Part shown: piece after piece, positions 29,254-37,339 of the stretch | Position numbering within the stretch: position 1 is the stretch's first letter | Layout: every line of letters starts with the position of its first letter | Origin: Bradyrhizobium mercantei | Lineage (GTDB): Bacteria > Pseudomonadota > Alphaproteobacteria > Rhizobiales > Xanthobacteraceae | DNA: 64,000 bases | NCBI RefSeq assembly: GCF_001982635.1 | Contig: NZ_MKFI01000002.1 | Coordinates: forward strand, 124,001-188,000 | Direction: 5' to 3' | Program-made: the position numbers and the translations under genes | Notes under the pieces: generated by a model | What the model saw: the letters and a program-made list of their open reading frames with translations, nothing else | What the model was told of the DNA's origin: nothing | The model's database searches: none

Positions 29254-30063
29254 GACGGATTTCGCCTCATTCCACAACGCATCCATCTCTTCCAGCGTCG
29301 CGCCCTCGAGCGAACGTCCCTTCGCCGCCAGCGCCTGCTCGATATAGGCAAACCGCCGCTCGAACTTGGCGTTGGTCGCACGCAGCGCGGTTTCCGGATC
29401 GGCGTCGACGTGGCGGGCGAGGTTGACCAGCGCGAACATCAGGTCGCCGGTTTCTTCCGCGATCTCTTGCTTGTCGTTGCGATCGAGCGCGGCCTCGATC
29501 TCGTCGGCCTCCTCGCGGATCTTGGCGAGCACGGCGCGCGGGTCGTTCCAGTCGAAGCCGACGGTGGAGGCCTTGCGCTGCAATTCCACCGCGCGCGTCA
29601 GCGCGGGCAGGCCGGCCTTCACACTGGCCAGCAGCGATTTGTGCGCGGTGTCCTCCGGCGGCCGCCGCGCCGCGCGCTCGGCCTTCTCCTCGGCCTTGAT
29701 GCGTTCCCAGGCACTCTTGACGCCGGCCGGCTGGATGTTGCCGTCCTTGTCGGCGAACACATGCGGATGACGGCGGATCATCTTTTTCGTGATCGCCTCG
29801 ACCACGTCGCCGAACGCAAACGCGTTCCGCTCTTCAGCCATCTGCGCGTGATAGACCACCTGCAGCAGCAGGTCGCCGAGTTCCTCGCGCAGATCGTCGA
29901 GATCGCCGCGCGTGATCGCATCCGCGACCTCATAGGCCTCCTCGATGGTGTAGGGCGCGATGGTCTCGAAATTCTGAACGAGATCCCAGGGGCAGCCGGT
30001 TCCAGGGGCTCGAAGAGCAGCCATGATCTCGATGAGGCGGGCGATGTCGCGGGAGGGCTTCAT
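29218..30063 (-). CDS. mazG: nucleoside triphosphate pyrophosphohydrolase MazG
   Basis: MazG hydrolyses nucleoside triphosphates to monophosphates, cleaning the pool and lowering the stringent-response alarm. The 281 residues contain two MazG domains. The first has the metal motif EEAYEVADAI...EELGDLLLQVVYH; the second has EEADEIEAALDRNDKQEIAEE. The last dozen residues (VVVPAKAGTHTA) are encoded by a palindromic repeat. The ATG at 30063 (MKPSRDIARL) is chosen. A degenerate copy of the gene's first 25 codons lies 700 bp further upstream at 30700-30774. Confidence 0.94.
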   Translation of the reverse strand: MKPSRDIARLIEIMAALRAPGTGCPWDLVQNFETIAPYTIEEAYEVADAITRGDLDDLREELGDLLLQVVYHAQMAEERNAFAFGDVVEAITKKMIRRHPHVFADKDGNIQPAGVKSAWERIKAEEKAERAARRPPEDTAHKSLLASVKAGLPALTRAVELQRKASTVGFDWNDPRAVLAKIREEADEIEAALDRNDKQEIAEETGDLMFALVNLARHVDADPETALRATNAKFERRFAYIEQALAAKGRSLEGATLEEMDALWNEAKSVVVPAKAGTHTA

Positions 30064-30245
30064 AATGAAATACTGTGCGCTCTTGTCATGAATTCGATCT
30101 CTGCCAGCCAATGGGATGGGCCAAAAGCGGAGGTCGGAAAGACTGCTCCGCCGGACGCCCAGTTTATCGTAGCCGCACGGATTAGCTAAGCAGCGGTGCC
30201 AGCTGCGGGCTTCGCGGTGATGAACTCAAAGCAGCTATTCATCGC

Positions 30246-30569
30246 TTATTTTTCGGTTGTTCGCCTATGCAACCGTTGCTCAATGACTTCCCCCAGCGGG
30301 CGATCCGGCCATTTTCGGAAAGCGCTGAGCTTTTTCATCCGACCTTTGCTCAATGCTTTCGATTGTGCTTCGTCGGCGACTTCGTCTGCGACAGTCCCCT
30401 GTGCGGCGATAAGAGCTTGTCGCACGGAGCGGCGTTCATCCTGATGTGAAAGCTGTTTGCTGCGCGGAATGTTCTTTCGACTGCTCTTCTGATTTTCTCC
30501 ATAGGTGTTCCGTCGGTCGCTTTCGTAACTCAGTCGCTTCTTTTCTTGGGGAGTTTTGACCTTACTCAC
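30246..30569 (-). CDS. basic hypothetical protein (107 aa)
   Basis: GTG at 30569 is preceded by GGAGGC at the right distance. The 107-residue product is very basic and polar, with the opening KTPQEKKRLSYESDRRNTYGENQKSSRKNIPRSK and no hydrophobic core. I recognise this opening as that of a small hypothetical protein scattered across alphaproteobacteria, but no function is known to me. Its GC content appears lower than that of its neighbours. It sits between mazG and a stranded mazG fragment, which suggests acquisition. Confidence 0.72.
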   Translation of the reverse strand: MSKVKTPQEKKRLSYESDRRNTYGENQKSSRKNIPRSKQLSHQDERRSVRQALIAAQGTVADEVADEAQSKALSKGRMKKLSAFRKWPDRPLGEVIEQRLHRRTTEK

Positions 30570-30637
30570 AAATTGCCTCCGAATTCGACAGGCGACGACA
30601 GTTTCGTATCAACAGCGTCTGTCCCCAGCAAGATAAC

Positions 30638-30659
30638 AGCCGCCTTCGGGCGGCTTTTC
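30638..30659 (+). terminator. strong intrinsic terminator with UUCG loop, no gene upstream
   Basis: AGCCGCC and GGCGGCT form a perfect 7-bp stem around TTCG, followed by TTTTCT on the plus strand. No plus-strand gene ends here; the nearest one upstream is mgtE, 1.6 kb away. Confidence 0.75.
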
Positions 30660-30696
30660 TTTGGGGAGCGGGGGCGCAAAATGTATATTAGTTGCC

Positions 30697-30774
30697 TCAG
30701 GGACAGCCGGTCACGGGCGTGCGCAGCGCGGCCATGATCTCGATCAGGCGGGAAATGTCGCGGGAAGGGGTCAT
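30697..30774 (-). pseudogene. stranded 5' fragment of a mazG gene
   Basis: Read on the minus strand from ATG at 30774, the sequence gives MTPSRDISRLIEIMAALRT then PVTGCP and a stop at 30697-30699. This matches the first 25 residues of the intact mazG (MKPSRDIARLIEIMAALRA...GTGCP). Many differences are at third codon positions, so the two copies are not a fresh duplication. The match ends abruptly at the stop. Confidence 0.8.
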
Positions 30775-30881
30775 GGGGCACCTGACTGTGAGAGGTGTAG
30801 GCCTTATGCCAAATCGGCCCTGTCGATCCCAGCAAAACGGGCCGGAATCGCGGCACTGTCCACCAATTGGCGGTGAACCGA

Positions 30882-31631
30882 ATGAGTGCTAAAGCGCCGT
30901 TCATGACCGATCAGAACGCTTCCGAGACTGCGCTGGTGCTGTTTTCCGGCGGCCAGGATTCCACGACGTGCCTCGCTTGGGCCCTGTCGCGCTTTGCGCG
31001 CGTCGAGATGCTCGGCTTCAGCTATGGCCAGCGCCATGCCATCGAACTCGGTTGCCGCGACCGGCTGCTGGCCGGGATCAAGCAGATGCGGCCGGACTGG
31101 TCGGCGAAGCTCGGTGATAGCCATACGCTCGATATCCCGACGCTGTCTGATATCTCCGACACCGCGCTGACCCGCGACGTCGCGATCGAAATGGGCGCCG
31201 ACGGGTTGCCCAACACCTTCGTGCCCGGCCGCAACCTCGTGTTCCTCACTTTCGCCGCAGCGCTGGCCTATCGGCGCGGCATCCGCCACATCATCGGCGG
31301 CATGTGCGAGACCGACTATTCCGGCTATCCGGATTGCCGCGACGAGACCATCAAGGCGTTGCAGTCCGCGCTCAACCTCGGCATGGCCAAGGACTTCGAG
31401 CTGCACACGCCGCTGATGTGGCTCGACAAGGCCGCGACCTGGCGGTTCGCGCAAGAGCTCGGCGGGGCAGGGCTGGTCGATCTGATCCGCGAGCACTCGC
31501 ACACCTGCTATCTCGGCGAACGCGGCGCGCAGCACGATTGGGGCTATGGCTGCGGCGAATGCCCGGCCTGCAGCCTGCGCGCCAAGGGCTGGCGGGAGTA
31601 TGTGGCGCAGGGTGATGGCGACAATCATTGA
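30882..31631 (+). CDS. queC: 7-cyano-7-deazaguanine synthase QueC
   Basis: QueC converts 7-carboxy-7-deazaguanine to preQ0 with ATP and ammonia on the way to queuosine in tRNA. The 249-residue product has the PP-loop [18 protein letters not shown], the core [12 protein letters not shown], and the zinc site [22 protein letters not shown] near the C-terminus. ATG at 30882 is chosen because GGTGA lies just upstream; ATG at 30903 (MTDQNASE) is the alternative. No preQ1 riboswitch is evident in the leader. Other queuosine genes are not in this window. Confidence 0.95.
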   Translation: MSAKAPFMTDQNASETALVLFSGGQDSTTCLAWALSRFARVEMLGFSYGQRHAIELGCRDRLLAGIKQMRPDWSAKLGDSHTLDIPTLSDISDTALTRDVAIEMGADGLPNTFVPGRNLVFLTFAAALAYRRGIRHIIGGMCETDYSGYPDCRDETIKALQSALNLGMAKDFELHTPLMWLDKAATWRFAQELGGAGLVDLIREHSHTCYLGERGAQHDWGYGCGECPACSLRAKGWREYVAQGDGDNH

Positions 31632-31830
31632 GGTGTCCGGCGACGCAAGCTACCGCGGCGATCGCATCCAACGCCACGTCGTGGGGCACTCTGCAAAAAT
31701 ATCGAAAACAACCCCATGCAAAGGAGTCGCCGGTCGTCGGGGTTCGACATCGCCCTCTTGACACGTCGGGCAAATCAGCCGTATTTTTCCATTATTCCGA
31801 AATCGCGCGACTATGTCCCCAACTACAGCT

Positions 31831-31932
31831 GTCATCGCCCGGCTCGACCGGGCGATCCAGTACGCCGCGGTCTCTCGGCTCAAGCACGACCGTCTCTGGA
31901 ATACTGGATCACCCGCTTTCGCGGGCGATGAC
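31831..31932. repeat. paired palindromic repeat (REP-like), copy 3
   Basis: Hairpin TCGCCCGG-CTCGA-CCGGGCGA at 31835-31855 and hairpin CCCGC-TTTC-GCGGG near 31912-31925 form the ends of an inverted repeat spanning 31831-31932. It begins GTCATCGCCC and ends GGGCGATGAC. It occupies the queC-nitrile hydratase gap. Confidence 0.85.
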
Positions 31933-31970
31933 ACCGAACAAGTCGGAAAATTGATCCACAAATCCCACCC

Positions 31971-32056
31971 CGTCATCGCGAGGGGCGAAGCGACGAAGCG
32001 ATCCATCGTCCCACATCTGCTGAGCGATGGATTGCTTCGCTTCGCTCGCAATGACG
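31971..32056. repeat. paired palindromic repeat of a second type, copy 4
   Basis: CGTCATCGCGAG...GAAGCGATCCATCG (31971-32007) and CGATGGATTGCTTCG...CGCAATGACG (about 32024-32056) are imperfect inverted arms. The sequence style (GAAGCGACGAAGCGATCC) is a known Bradyrhizobium intergenic repeat. It ends 21 bp before the nitrile hydratase accessory gene's stop codon. The rest of 31632-32076 holds no recognisable gene. Confidence 0.8.
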
Positions 32057-32076
32057 GTGAAAGAAGGGGTCCGCCG

Positions 32077-32454
32077 CTACTCGAAATCCACCGCCGTCAG
32101 CACGATCGGCTGACCGTGCGGGGTGCGATCGGCAGCGTGGTCCCAGGCGTCGCGGTAGCGGTGCAGGGTCTCCGCTGTGGTGACGCCTTTGGCGGCCACG
32201 AGGTGTTCGAGCGTCGCCAGCCAATGCTGGTAATAGGTCTCGCCGGTGTCGGGATCGCCGGCGGCCTGCGCGCGCTTGATCTGGTCGGCGAGCGCAGCTG
32301 CCCATTCGGGCCAGGTGAACACGCCGCGGTCATGCAGCGTCAACGCCATCGCGAACGCCTGCGCTTCCCAGGGCGCACGGAACACCGGGCCGTCCTGATC
32401 GCGAGGAATGCTGGTGACGGCGTTGGTGGCGCGCGCGGCGGCGCCGGCATCCAT
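32077..32454 (-). CDS. nitrile hydratase accessory protein (cobalt insertion/activator type)
   Basis: The 125-residue protein resembles the small NHase accessory or beta-N-terminal-like proteins that help load cobalt into the alpha subunit (VFRAPWEAQAFAMALTLHDRG, FTWPEWAAALADQI, TGETYYQHWLATLE). Its start overlaps the beta-subunit stop (TGATG), so it is the third gene of an alpha-beta-activator operon. It ends directly next to a palindromic repeat. Confidence 0.88.
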   Translation of the reverse strand: MDAGAAARATNAVTSIPRDQDGPVFRAPWEAQAFAMALTLHDRGVFTWPEWAAALADQIKRAQAAGDPDTGETYYQHWLATLEHLVAAKGVTTAETLHRYRDAWDHAADRTPHGQPIVLTAVDFE

Positions 32455-33113
32455 CAGACGGCCTCCAGATATGGCTCGAACGCGTCGATCGAGACCTTGA
32501 TGGTCGGATCGGAGTCCGGTCCCCACAATTCGCGTCCGTCGAACACGACGGTGTACAGCCACTGCGGATGCTCGCCGGCGTCGTTCGCTACCGTGTCCGG
32601 AAACACGTGACAGCCGTGGTCCCGCTCGACCACGCCGACATGACCGCGAACATAGCGCGGCAACCGCGTGTGCGTGGCGGGATGGATGTTCTTCGCCCGC
32701 ACCCGGTCGCCAGCCTTGAATTTCGCCAGTCCTGGCGCGGTGCGGCCGAACTTGCCGCGCACCATGATGCGCTCGACATCGGGGATGGAGAATTTTCCGT
32801 GCTTGAGCGATTTCGCCGGCGCGACGGCATGTCCGGCGGCGACGTCGTCCTTCGAGATAAAGCCCTTGTCGAGCAGCAGGGCTTCCAGCCCAAGGAACCA
32901 TTTCTTGTAATAGGAGCTCGACAAATAGACCTGCGGGGGCAGGGTCTCGCGATAGAAGCGCGAGGCGTCGATGTTGAAGGCGCCGGCCGCACCCATCGCG
33001 CGGACCATCGCGAGCACCCGCGATTCCCATTCCTCATGGAACATCGGCTCGTTCGGCTCGGGCTCGACCTTGCCGAACCCGTCCATGCCGCCCATGTCGT
33101 GGACGCCGTTCAT
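32454..33113 (-). CDS. nthB: nitrile hydratase beta subunit
   Basis: The 219-residue subunit pairs with NthA to hydrate nitriles to amides. It opens with [16 protein letters not shown], the hallmark of beta subunits, contains [21 protein letters not shown], and ends in the SH3-like barrel ([21 protein letters not shown]...[10 protein letters not shown]). Start and alpha stop overlap (ATGA). Confidence 0.95.
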   Translation of the reverse strand: MNGVHDMGGMDGFGKVEPEPNEPMFHEEWESRVLAMVRAMGAAGAFNIDASRFYRETLPPQVYLSSSYYKKWFLGLEALLLDKGFISKDDVAAGHAVAPAKSLKHGKFSIPDVERIMVRGKFGRTAPGLAKFKAGDRVRAKNIHPATHTRLPRYVRGHVGVVERDHGCHVFPDTVANDAGEHPQWLYTVVFDGRELWGPDSDPTIKVSIDAFEPYLEAV

Positions 33114-33739
33114 GACAGCGCTCCCGGCGTCTTCGGGAAGCCGGTGCCGATCATGGAATCGCGCGTCACAAGTTCGGCGAGCTGGTCTTCGCTCCAGCCC
33201 TCAGTGCCCGCAGGCCGCATCGGCAGCACCAGGAAGCGGGTTTCAGCCGTCGAGTCCCAGACCCGGATTTCCGTTTCCTTCGGCAGGCTGACGCCGAAAT
33301 CGGCCAGCACGCCGCGCGGATCTTTCACCGCGCGCGAGCGGTACGGCGAGGCCTTGTACCAGACCGGCGGCAGGCCGAGCATTTCCCAGGGGTAACAGGA
33401 GCACAAGGTGCAGACGACCATGTTGTGACGGCCAGGCGTGTTCTCGATCGCGACCAGATGGTCGCCGACCCGGCTGACATGGCCGAGGGTGCCGACCGCC
33501 TTGCTGGCGTCCTCGAGCAGCGCCTGCTTGAAGGCGGGATCGGTCCAGGCCTTTGCGACGACGCGCGCGCCGTTATGCGGGCCGATCTTGGTCTCATAGG
33601 CCTGCACGATGGCGTCGAGCGCGGCAGCCTCGACATAGCCCTTCTCGGTCAGGATCGATTCCAGCGCGCGGACGCGCAGTTCGGTCTCCGACAGTTCGGA
33701 ATGGTCGTGATCGTGGTGGTGATGATCATGTTCGCTCAT
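33110..33739 (-). CDS. nthA: nitrile hydratase alpha subunit, cobalt type
   Basis: The catalytic subunit of nitrile hydratase has 209 residues and carries the metal-claw sequence [10 protein letters not shown] (Cys110, Cys113, Cys115). Threonine rather than serine after the first cysteine marks the cobalt form. The N-terminus is strikingly histidine-rich ([14 protein letters not shown]) and could bind metal. The ATG at 33739 is used; a GTG two codons earlier is possible. The operon faces away from a crotonase-family gene 74 bp upstream, so a short shared promoter region is likely. Confidence 0.96.
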   Translation of the reverse strand: MSEHDHHHHDHDHSELSETELRVRALESILTEKGYVEAAALDAIVQAYETKIGPHNGARVVAKAWTDPAFKQALLEDASKAVGTLGHVSRVGDHLVAIENTPGRHNMVVCTLCSCYPWEMLGLPPVWYKASPYRSRAVKDPRGVLADFGVSLPKETEIRVWDSTAETRFLVLPMRPAGTEGWSEDQLAELVTRDSMIGTGFPKTPGALS

Positions 33740-33813
33740 GCCCACAGAATAGGCGAAACCGCCGTGCTATGTCGAGGCAACCAGTACACAACAATGCGAG
33801 CAGGGAGGTATGC

Positions 33814-34620
33814 GTGGCTGACCATGTGACGATCGAGAAGGGGCTCGGACCGGAGGGCCGCATCGCCGTGGTGCGGTTCGATCGCGGCGACGGTATCAAC
33901 GCGCTGTCGCCCGACGCGCTGCGGCAGCTGACCGACGCGGCACGCGGCTTCGAGGACGATGGCGAGACCTCAGTGGTGGTGCTGACCGGCGGCGCCAAAT
34001 CGTTCAGCGCCGGCTTTGACCTGAAGGACGCCGAAGGACGTTCGCGTCAGACCATGGACATGGGCACGCTGCGCCGGCACCTGAAACTCGGACCGCGGCT
34101 GACCCGCGCCTGGCAGGACATGGAGCAGGTCACGATCGGCGCGATCGAGGGCTTTTGCGTCGGTGGCGGCGTAGCGCTCGCGGTCGCGCTGGATTTCCGC
34201 GTCATGGCGCGTGACGCACATATGCGGGTGCCGGAGATCGCGCTCGGCATGAACATGAGCTGGCAGAGCGTGCCGCGCATGCTGCATCTGATGGGCCCGG
34301 CGCGCACCAAGCAGGCCGTGATCCTGGCCGATGACCGGATTTCGGCCGAGGAGGCTTATGAGTGGGGCCTGGTGGAGCAGGTGGCTGATCCCGGCAGATC
34401 CTATGAAGCCGCAATGGCGCTCGCGACCAAGGTCGCGGCGCAGCCTCCGATCTCGGTCGCGATGACCAAGCTGACGGTCAACCGGCTGGCGCATGCGCTG
34501 GACGATCTCGCCAGCCACATGGATCTCGACCAGTTCGCGCTGGCGAGCCTGTCCGAGGATCACAAGGAGGGCGTCGCGGCTTTCCTTGGACGGCGCAAGC
34601 CGCGCTTCAGGGGGCGCTGA
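33814..34620 (+). CDS. crotonase-family protein (enoyl-CoA hydratase/isomerase)
   Basis: GTG at 33814 is placed six bases after GGGAGG. The 268-residue protein has the crotonase fold with its CoA oxyanion-hole regions (FSAGFDLKD; GAIEGFCVGGGVALA). The glutamate that normally follows GGGC is replaced (GGGVALA), while the second glutamate is retained (VPEIALG). It may therefore be an isomerase or other crotonase rather than a true hydratase. Its partner pathway is not visible. It lies back to back with the nitrile hydratase operon. Confidence 0.88.
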   Translation: MADHVTIEKGLGPEGRIAVVRFDRGDGINALSPDALRQLTDAARGFEDDGETSVVVLTGGAKSFSAGFDLKDAEGRSRQTMDMGTLRRHLKLGPRLTRAWQDMEQVTIGAIEGFCVGGGVALAVALDFRVMARDAHMRVPEIALGMNMSWQSVPRMLHLMGPARTKQAVILADDRISAEEAYEWGLVEQVADPGRSYEAAMALATKVAAQPPISVAMTKLTVNRLAHALDDLASHMDLDQFALASLSEDHKEGVAAFLGRRKPRFRGR

Positions 34621-34626
34621 GGGGTG

Positions 34627-35875
34627 TCACTGACGTTTGGCGATCTCGCTGCCGGACAGGTCGGCTTCCCAGCCGAACACCGAGCGCCCGTCGAGCGCAG
34701 GCGAACGGGCGCGCTCGTTGGCAACGAAAGCATCGAAGGACGGGCCGGTTGCGGTCAGCTCGAGCCTTCGAGCCTGATCGTCCAGCCGCTTCAACGCCTG
34801 CATCTCCTCGTCGCGGGCCGAGTTTGGCCTGCTGCACCGCCGACTTCAGCACGCCGATGGTCTCGTCATAGACCTTGATCGGCACCGGAAACGGATGACG
34901 GTCCTTGCCGCCATGCGCGAGCGAGAAACGCGCCGGATCACGGAAACGGTACGGCGTGCCGTGGACGACCTCGGCGACCATCGCAAGCGACTCCACGGTG
35001 CGGGCGCCGACGCCGGGCGTCAGCAGCAGCTCGGGAAAGTCCAGCGGCCCGCGCTCCGCGGCGGCGGCGAGGGTGCCGTGCAGGCGGCGGATGAAGACGT
35101 CGCTCGAGCGTACATCGTGGTGCGCCGGCATGATCAAATGCAGGAGATCGCCCTGCGCCTCCACCTTCTCGGTCAGGCCGGCATATTCACGCGCGATGCC
35201 GTCGGGACCGAGCGCGGCGAGCAGATCGAGCTGCGCCTGGCGCGAGGCATCGGCGCGGTGGTCGGTGAGATTGACGATCTCGCCCTGCACCGGACCGTCG
35301 ATCGCACTGTGCGGTTCGTCGACAAAGCTGCGCAGGCCCTCGGAATGCCAGTGGTAGCGCCGCGCCTGCCGCTTGTGGTCGTTCATGCCTTGCTGGACCA
35401 CGGTCCATTTGCCGTCCGCGGTGACGAAGAAGCCATGCAGATAGAGTTCGAAACCGTCCTGGACCGCAGCGCTGTCGACCTTGGCGACCAGCCGGCTGGC
35501 GCGGGTGAGGGCCACGCCATCGACCCCGGTCCGCTCGCCCAGCGACGTCAGCTCGTCCGGCGTGCGCCGCGAATGCTTGCCGCGGCCGCCGCAGACATAG
35601 ATGCCGAGCTCGTCCTGCAGCGGTGCCAGCCCGCGCTTGAGCGCGCCGATGACGCTCGTTGTGATGCCCGACGAATGCCAGTCCATGCCCATCACGGCGC
35701 CGAACGACTGGAACCAGAACGGATGCGAGAGCCGCTGCATGAACGCGTCGCGGCCATAGTGATGGACCACGGCTTGCGTGATGACGGCACCCAGCGTCGC
35801 CATGCGCTCCGCCAGCCACGGCGGCACGCGTCCTCCATGGAGGGGCAGATCGGCGCTGCCGGTTCGTCGTGCCAT
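34627..35875 (-). pseudogene. DUF763 protein gene with a one-base frameshift
   Basis: From ATG 35875 (MARRTGSADLPLHGGRVP, the DUF763 opening) the frame reads well for about 350 residues to VYDETIGVLKSAVQQAKLG. It then loses the family ending. Removing one G of the GGG run at 34815-34817 restores RDEEMQALKRLDDQARRL ... GWEADLSGSEIAKRQ and a stop at 34627-34629. As sequenced, the frame instead runs on to 34607 and overlaps the crotonase gene. DUF763 has no agreed biochemical role. The lesion could be real or an assembly error in a G run. Confidence 0.85.
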
Positions 35876-36282
35876 CGGTCTCCAAGCCTCGGCGAGCCTC
35901 GATATGGCGTCCTTGAGTCGAGGGCAGACCATCAGGCCAACCGGCGAACCCCGGCGTCAAGCGCTCCGGAGCGCCCATATCCATAATTCGCATAAGGTAT
36001 ATTATGGAATATTTATATCTACAATTAGATCAGATATTTAGTGGGAAATCTTCGCACGAGACCGTAGTACGGCGCTGTTCAGGCCTGTCCCGACCATTGC
36101 GGCCAGCCGGTCCAAACGGCGCAGCGACCACGCCCACGCGTCTCGTCAGAAAGCCGATATTGCCGCGGCGTACGGACGCTGCAATAAGCGCCAGCTGTGC
36201 AGAGATCGCTGGTGACCCCGCGGCATCAGGTCCGTATAGGATGGCATCTCAGAACAACAACAAGCCTCCAAGGGAGCAACCA
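35876..36282. other. AT-rich intergenic region before the TRAP operon
   Basis: About 400 bases without a credible gene. Positions 35980-36040 are markedly AT-rich against the surrounding DNA and contain a dyad at 35986-36010. Confidence 0.5.
35986..36010. promoter_or_regulatory. candidate operator upstream of the TRAP operon
   Basis: ATTCGCATAA and TTATGGAAT are inverted arms (one base bulge) around GGTATA. The sequence lies about 270 bases before the transporter's start codon in the AT-rich promoter zone. Confidence 0.4.
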
Positions 36283-37302
36283 ATGAGCTTTTCACGACGC
36301 ACGCTGCTGAAGGTCTCCGCCGCTTCCGCCGTCCTGGGCGGAATTGGCGCGCCGTATGTCGCGCGCGCCCAGTCGGCCGAGTTCTCCTACAAGTTCGCCA
36401 ACAACCTGCCGGAGTCACATCCGTTCGTGGCCCGCGCCCGTGAGATGGCCGCCGCGATCAAGACCGAGACCAACGGCCGGTTTGACCTCCAGGTGTTCCC
36501 GAACAGCCAGCTCGGTTCCGATACGGACATGCTGAGCCAGGTGCGTTCCGGCGGCGTCGAGTTCTTCACGCTGTCCGGCCTGATCCTGGCGACCCTGGTG
36601 CCGGCTGCCTCGATCAACGGCATCGGCTTCGCATTCCCGGATTATCCCACGGTCTGGAAGGCCATGGATGGCGAGCTCGGCGCCTATGTGCGCGGCGAGA
36701 TCAACAAGGCCGGCCTCGAGGTCATGGACAAGATCTGGGACAACGGCTTCCGCCAGACCACGTCGTCGACCAAGCCGATCACCGGTCCGGACGATCTCAA
36801 GGGCTTCAAGATCCGCGTGCCGGTGTCGCCGCTGTGGACCTCGATGTTCAAGGCGTTCGATGCATCGCCCGCCTCGATCAATTTCAGCGAGGTCTACTCG
36901 GCGCTGCAGACCAAGATCGTCGAGGGCCAGGAAAACCCGCTGGCGCTGATCTCGGCCGCGAAGCTGTACGAGGTGCAGAAGTATTGCTCGATGACCAACC
37001 ACATGTGGGACGGCTTCTGGTTCCTGATGAACCGCCGCGCCTGGGCGGCGCTGCCGGACGATATCAAGACCATCGTCGCAAAGAACGTCAACGCGGCCGC
37101 CGTCAAGGAGCGCGAGGACACCGAGAAGCTCAACGCCACCGTGAAGCAGGAGCTGACCGGCAAGGGCCTGGTGTTCAACCAGCCCGAGGTCGGGCCGTTC
37201 CGCGACAAGCTGCGCGCCGCCGGCTTCTACGCCGAATGGAAGGGCAAGTACGGCGAGAAGGCCTGGGATCTGCTCGAGAAGTCCGTCGGCAAACTGTCCT
37301 GA
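36283..37302 (+). CDS. TRAP transporter solute-binding protein (DctP family)
   Basis: This periplasmic protein captures a carboxylate-type ligand for a TRAP importer. The 339 residues begin with a twin-arginine-style leader (SFSRRTLLKVSAAS, cleavage after ARA). The DctP fold follows: KFANNLPESHPFVARAREMA, FPNSQLGSDTDMLSQVRSG, and the central ligand motif GLEVMDKIWDNGFRQ...SSTKPI with DLKGFKIRVP, whose arginine usually binds the carboxylate. ATG at 36283 has AGGGAG upstream. It heads an operon with the fused membrane subunit and an acyl-CoA ligase. Confidence 0.94.
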   Translation: MSFSRRTLLKVSAASAVLGGIGAPYVARAQSAEFSYKFANNLPESHPFVARAREMAAAIKTETNGRFDLQVFPNSQLGSDTDMLSQVRSGGVEFFTLSGLILATLVPAASINGIGFAFPDYPTVWKAMDGELGAYVRGEINKAGLEVMDKIWDNGFRQTTSSTKPITGPDDLKGFKIRVPVSPLWTSMFKAFDASPASINFSEVYSALQTKIVEGQENPLALISAAKLYEVQKYCSMTNHMWDGFWFLMNRRAWAALPDDIKTIVAKNVNAAAVKEREDTEKLNATVKQELTGKGLVFNQPEVGPFRDKLRAAGFYAEWKGKYGEKAWDLLEKSVGKLS

Positions 37303-37339
37303 TCGATCAGGCGGGAGGCTTGCCAGCGGGAGATTTGCT

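Noticed and set aside
30063..30111. Longer mazG start at 30111
   Set aside because: The extra 16 residues are unconserved and MKPSRDIARL matches the stranded fragment's start.
34607..35932. DUF763 gene read as an intact 441-residue protein
   Set aside because: The C-terminal text after residue 370 is arginine-rich out-of-frame sequence; a one-base correction gives a family-like end.
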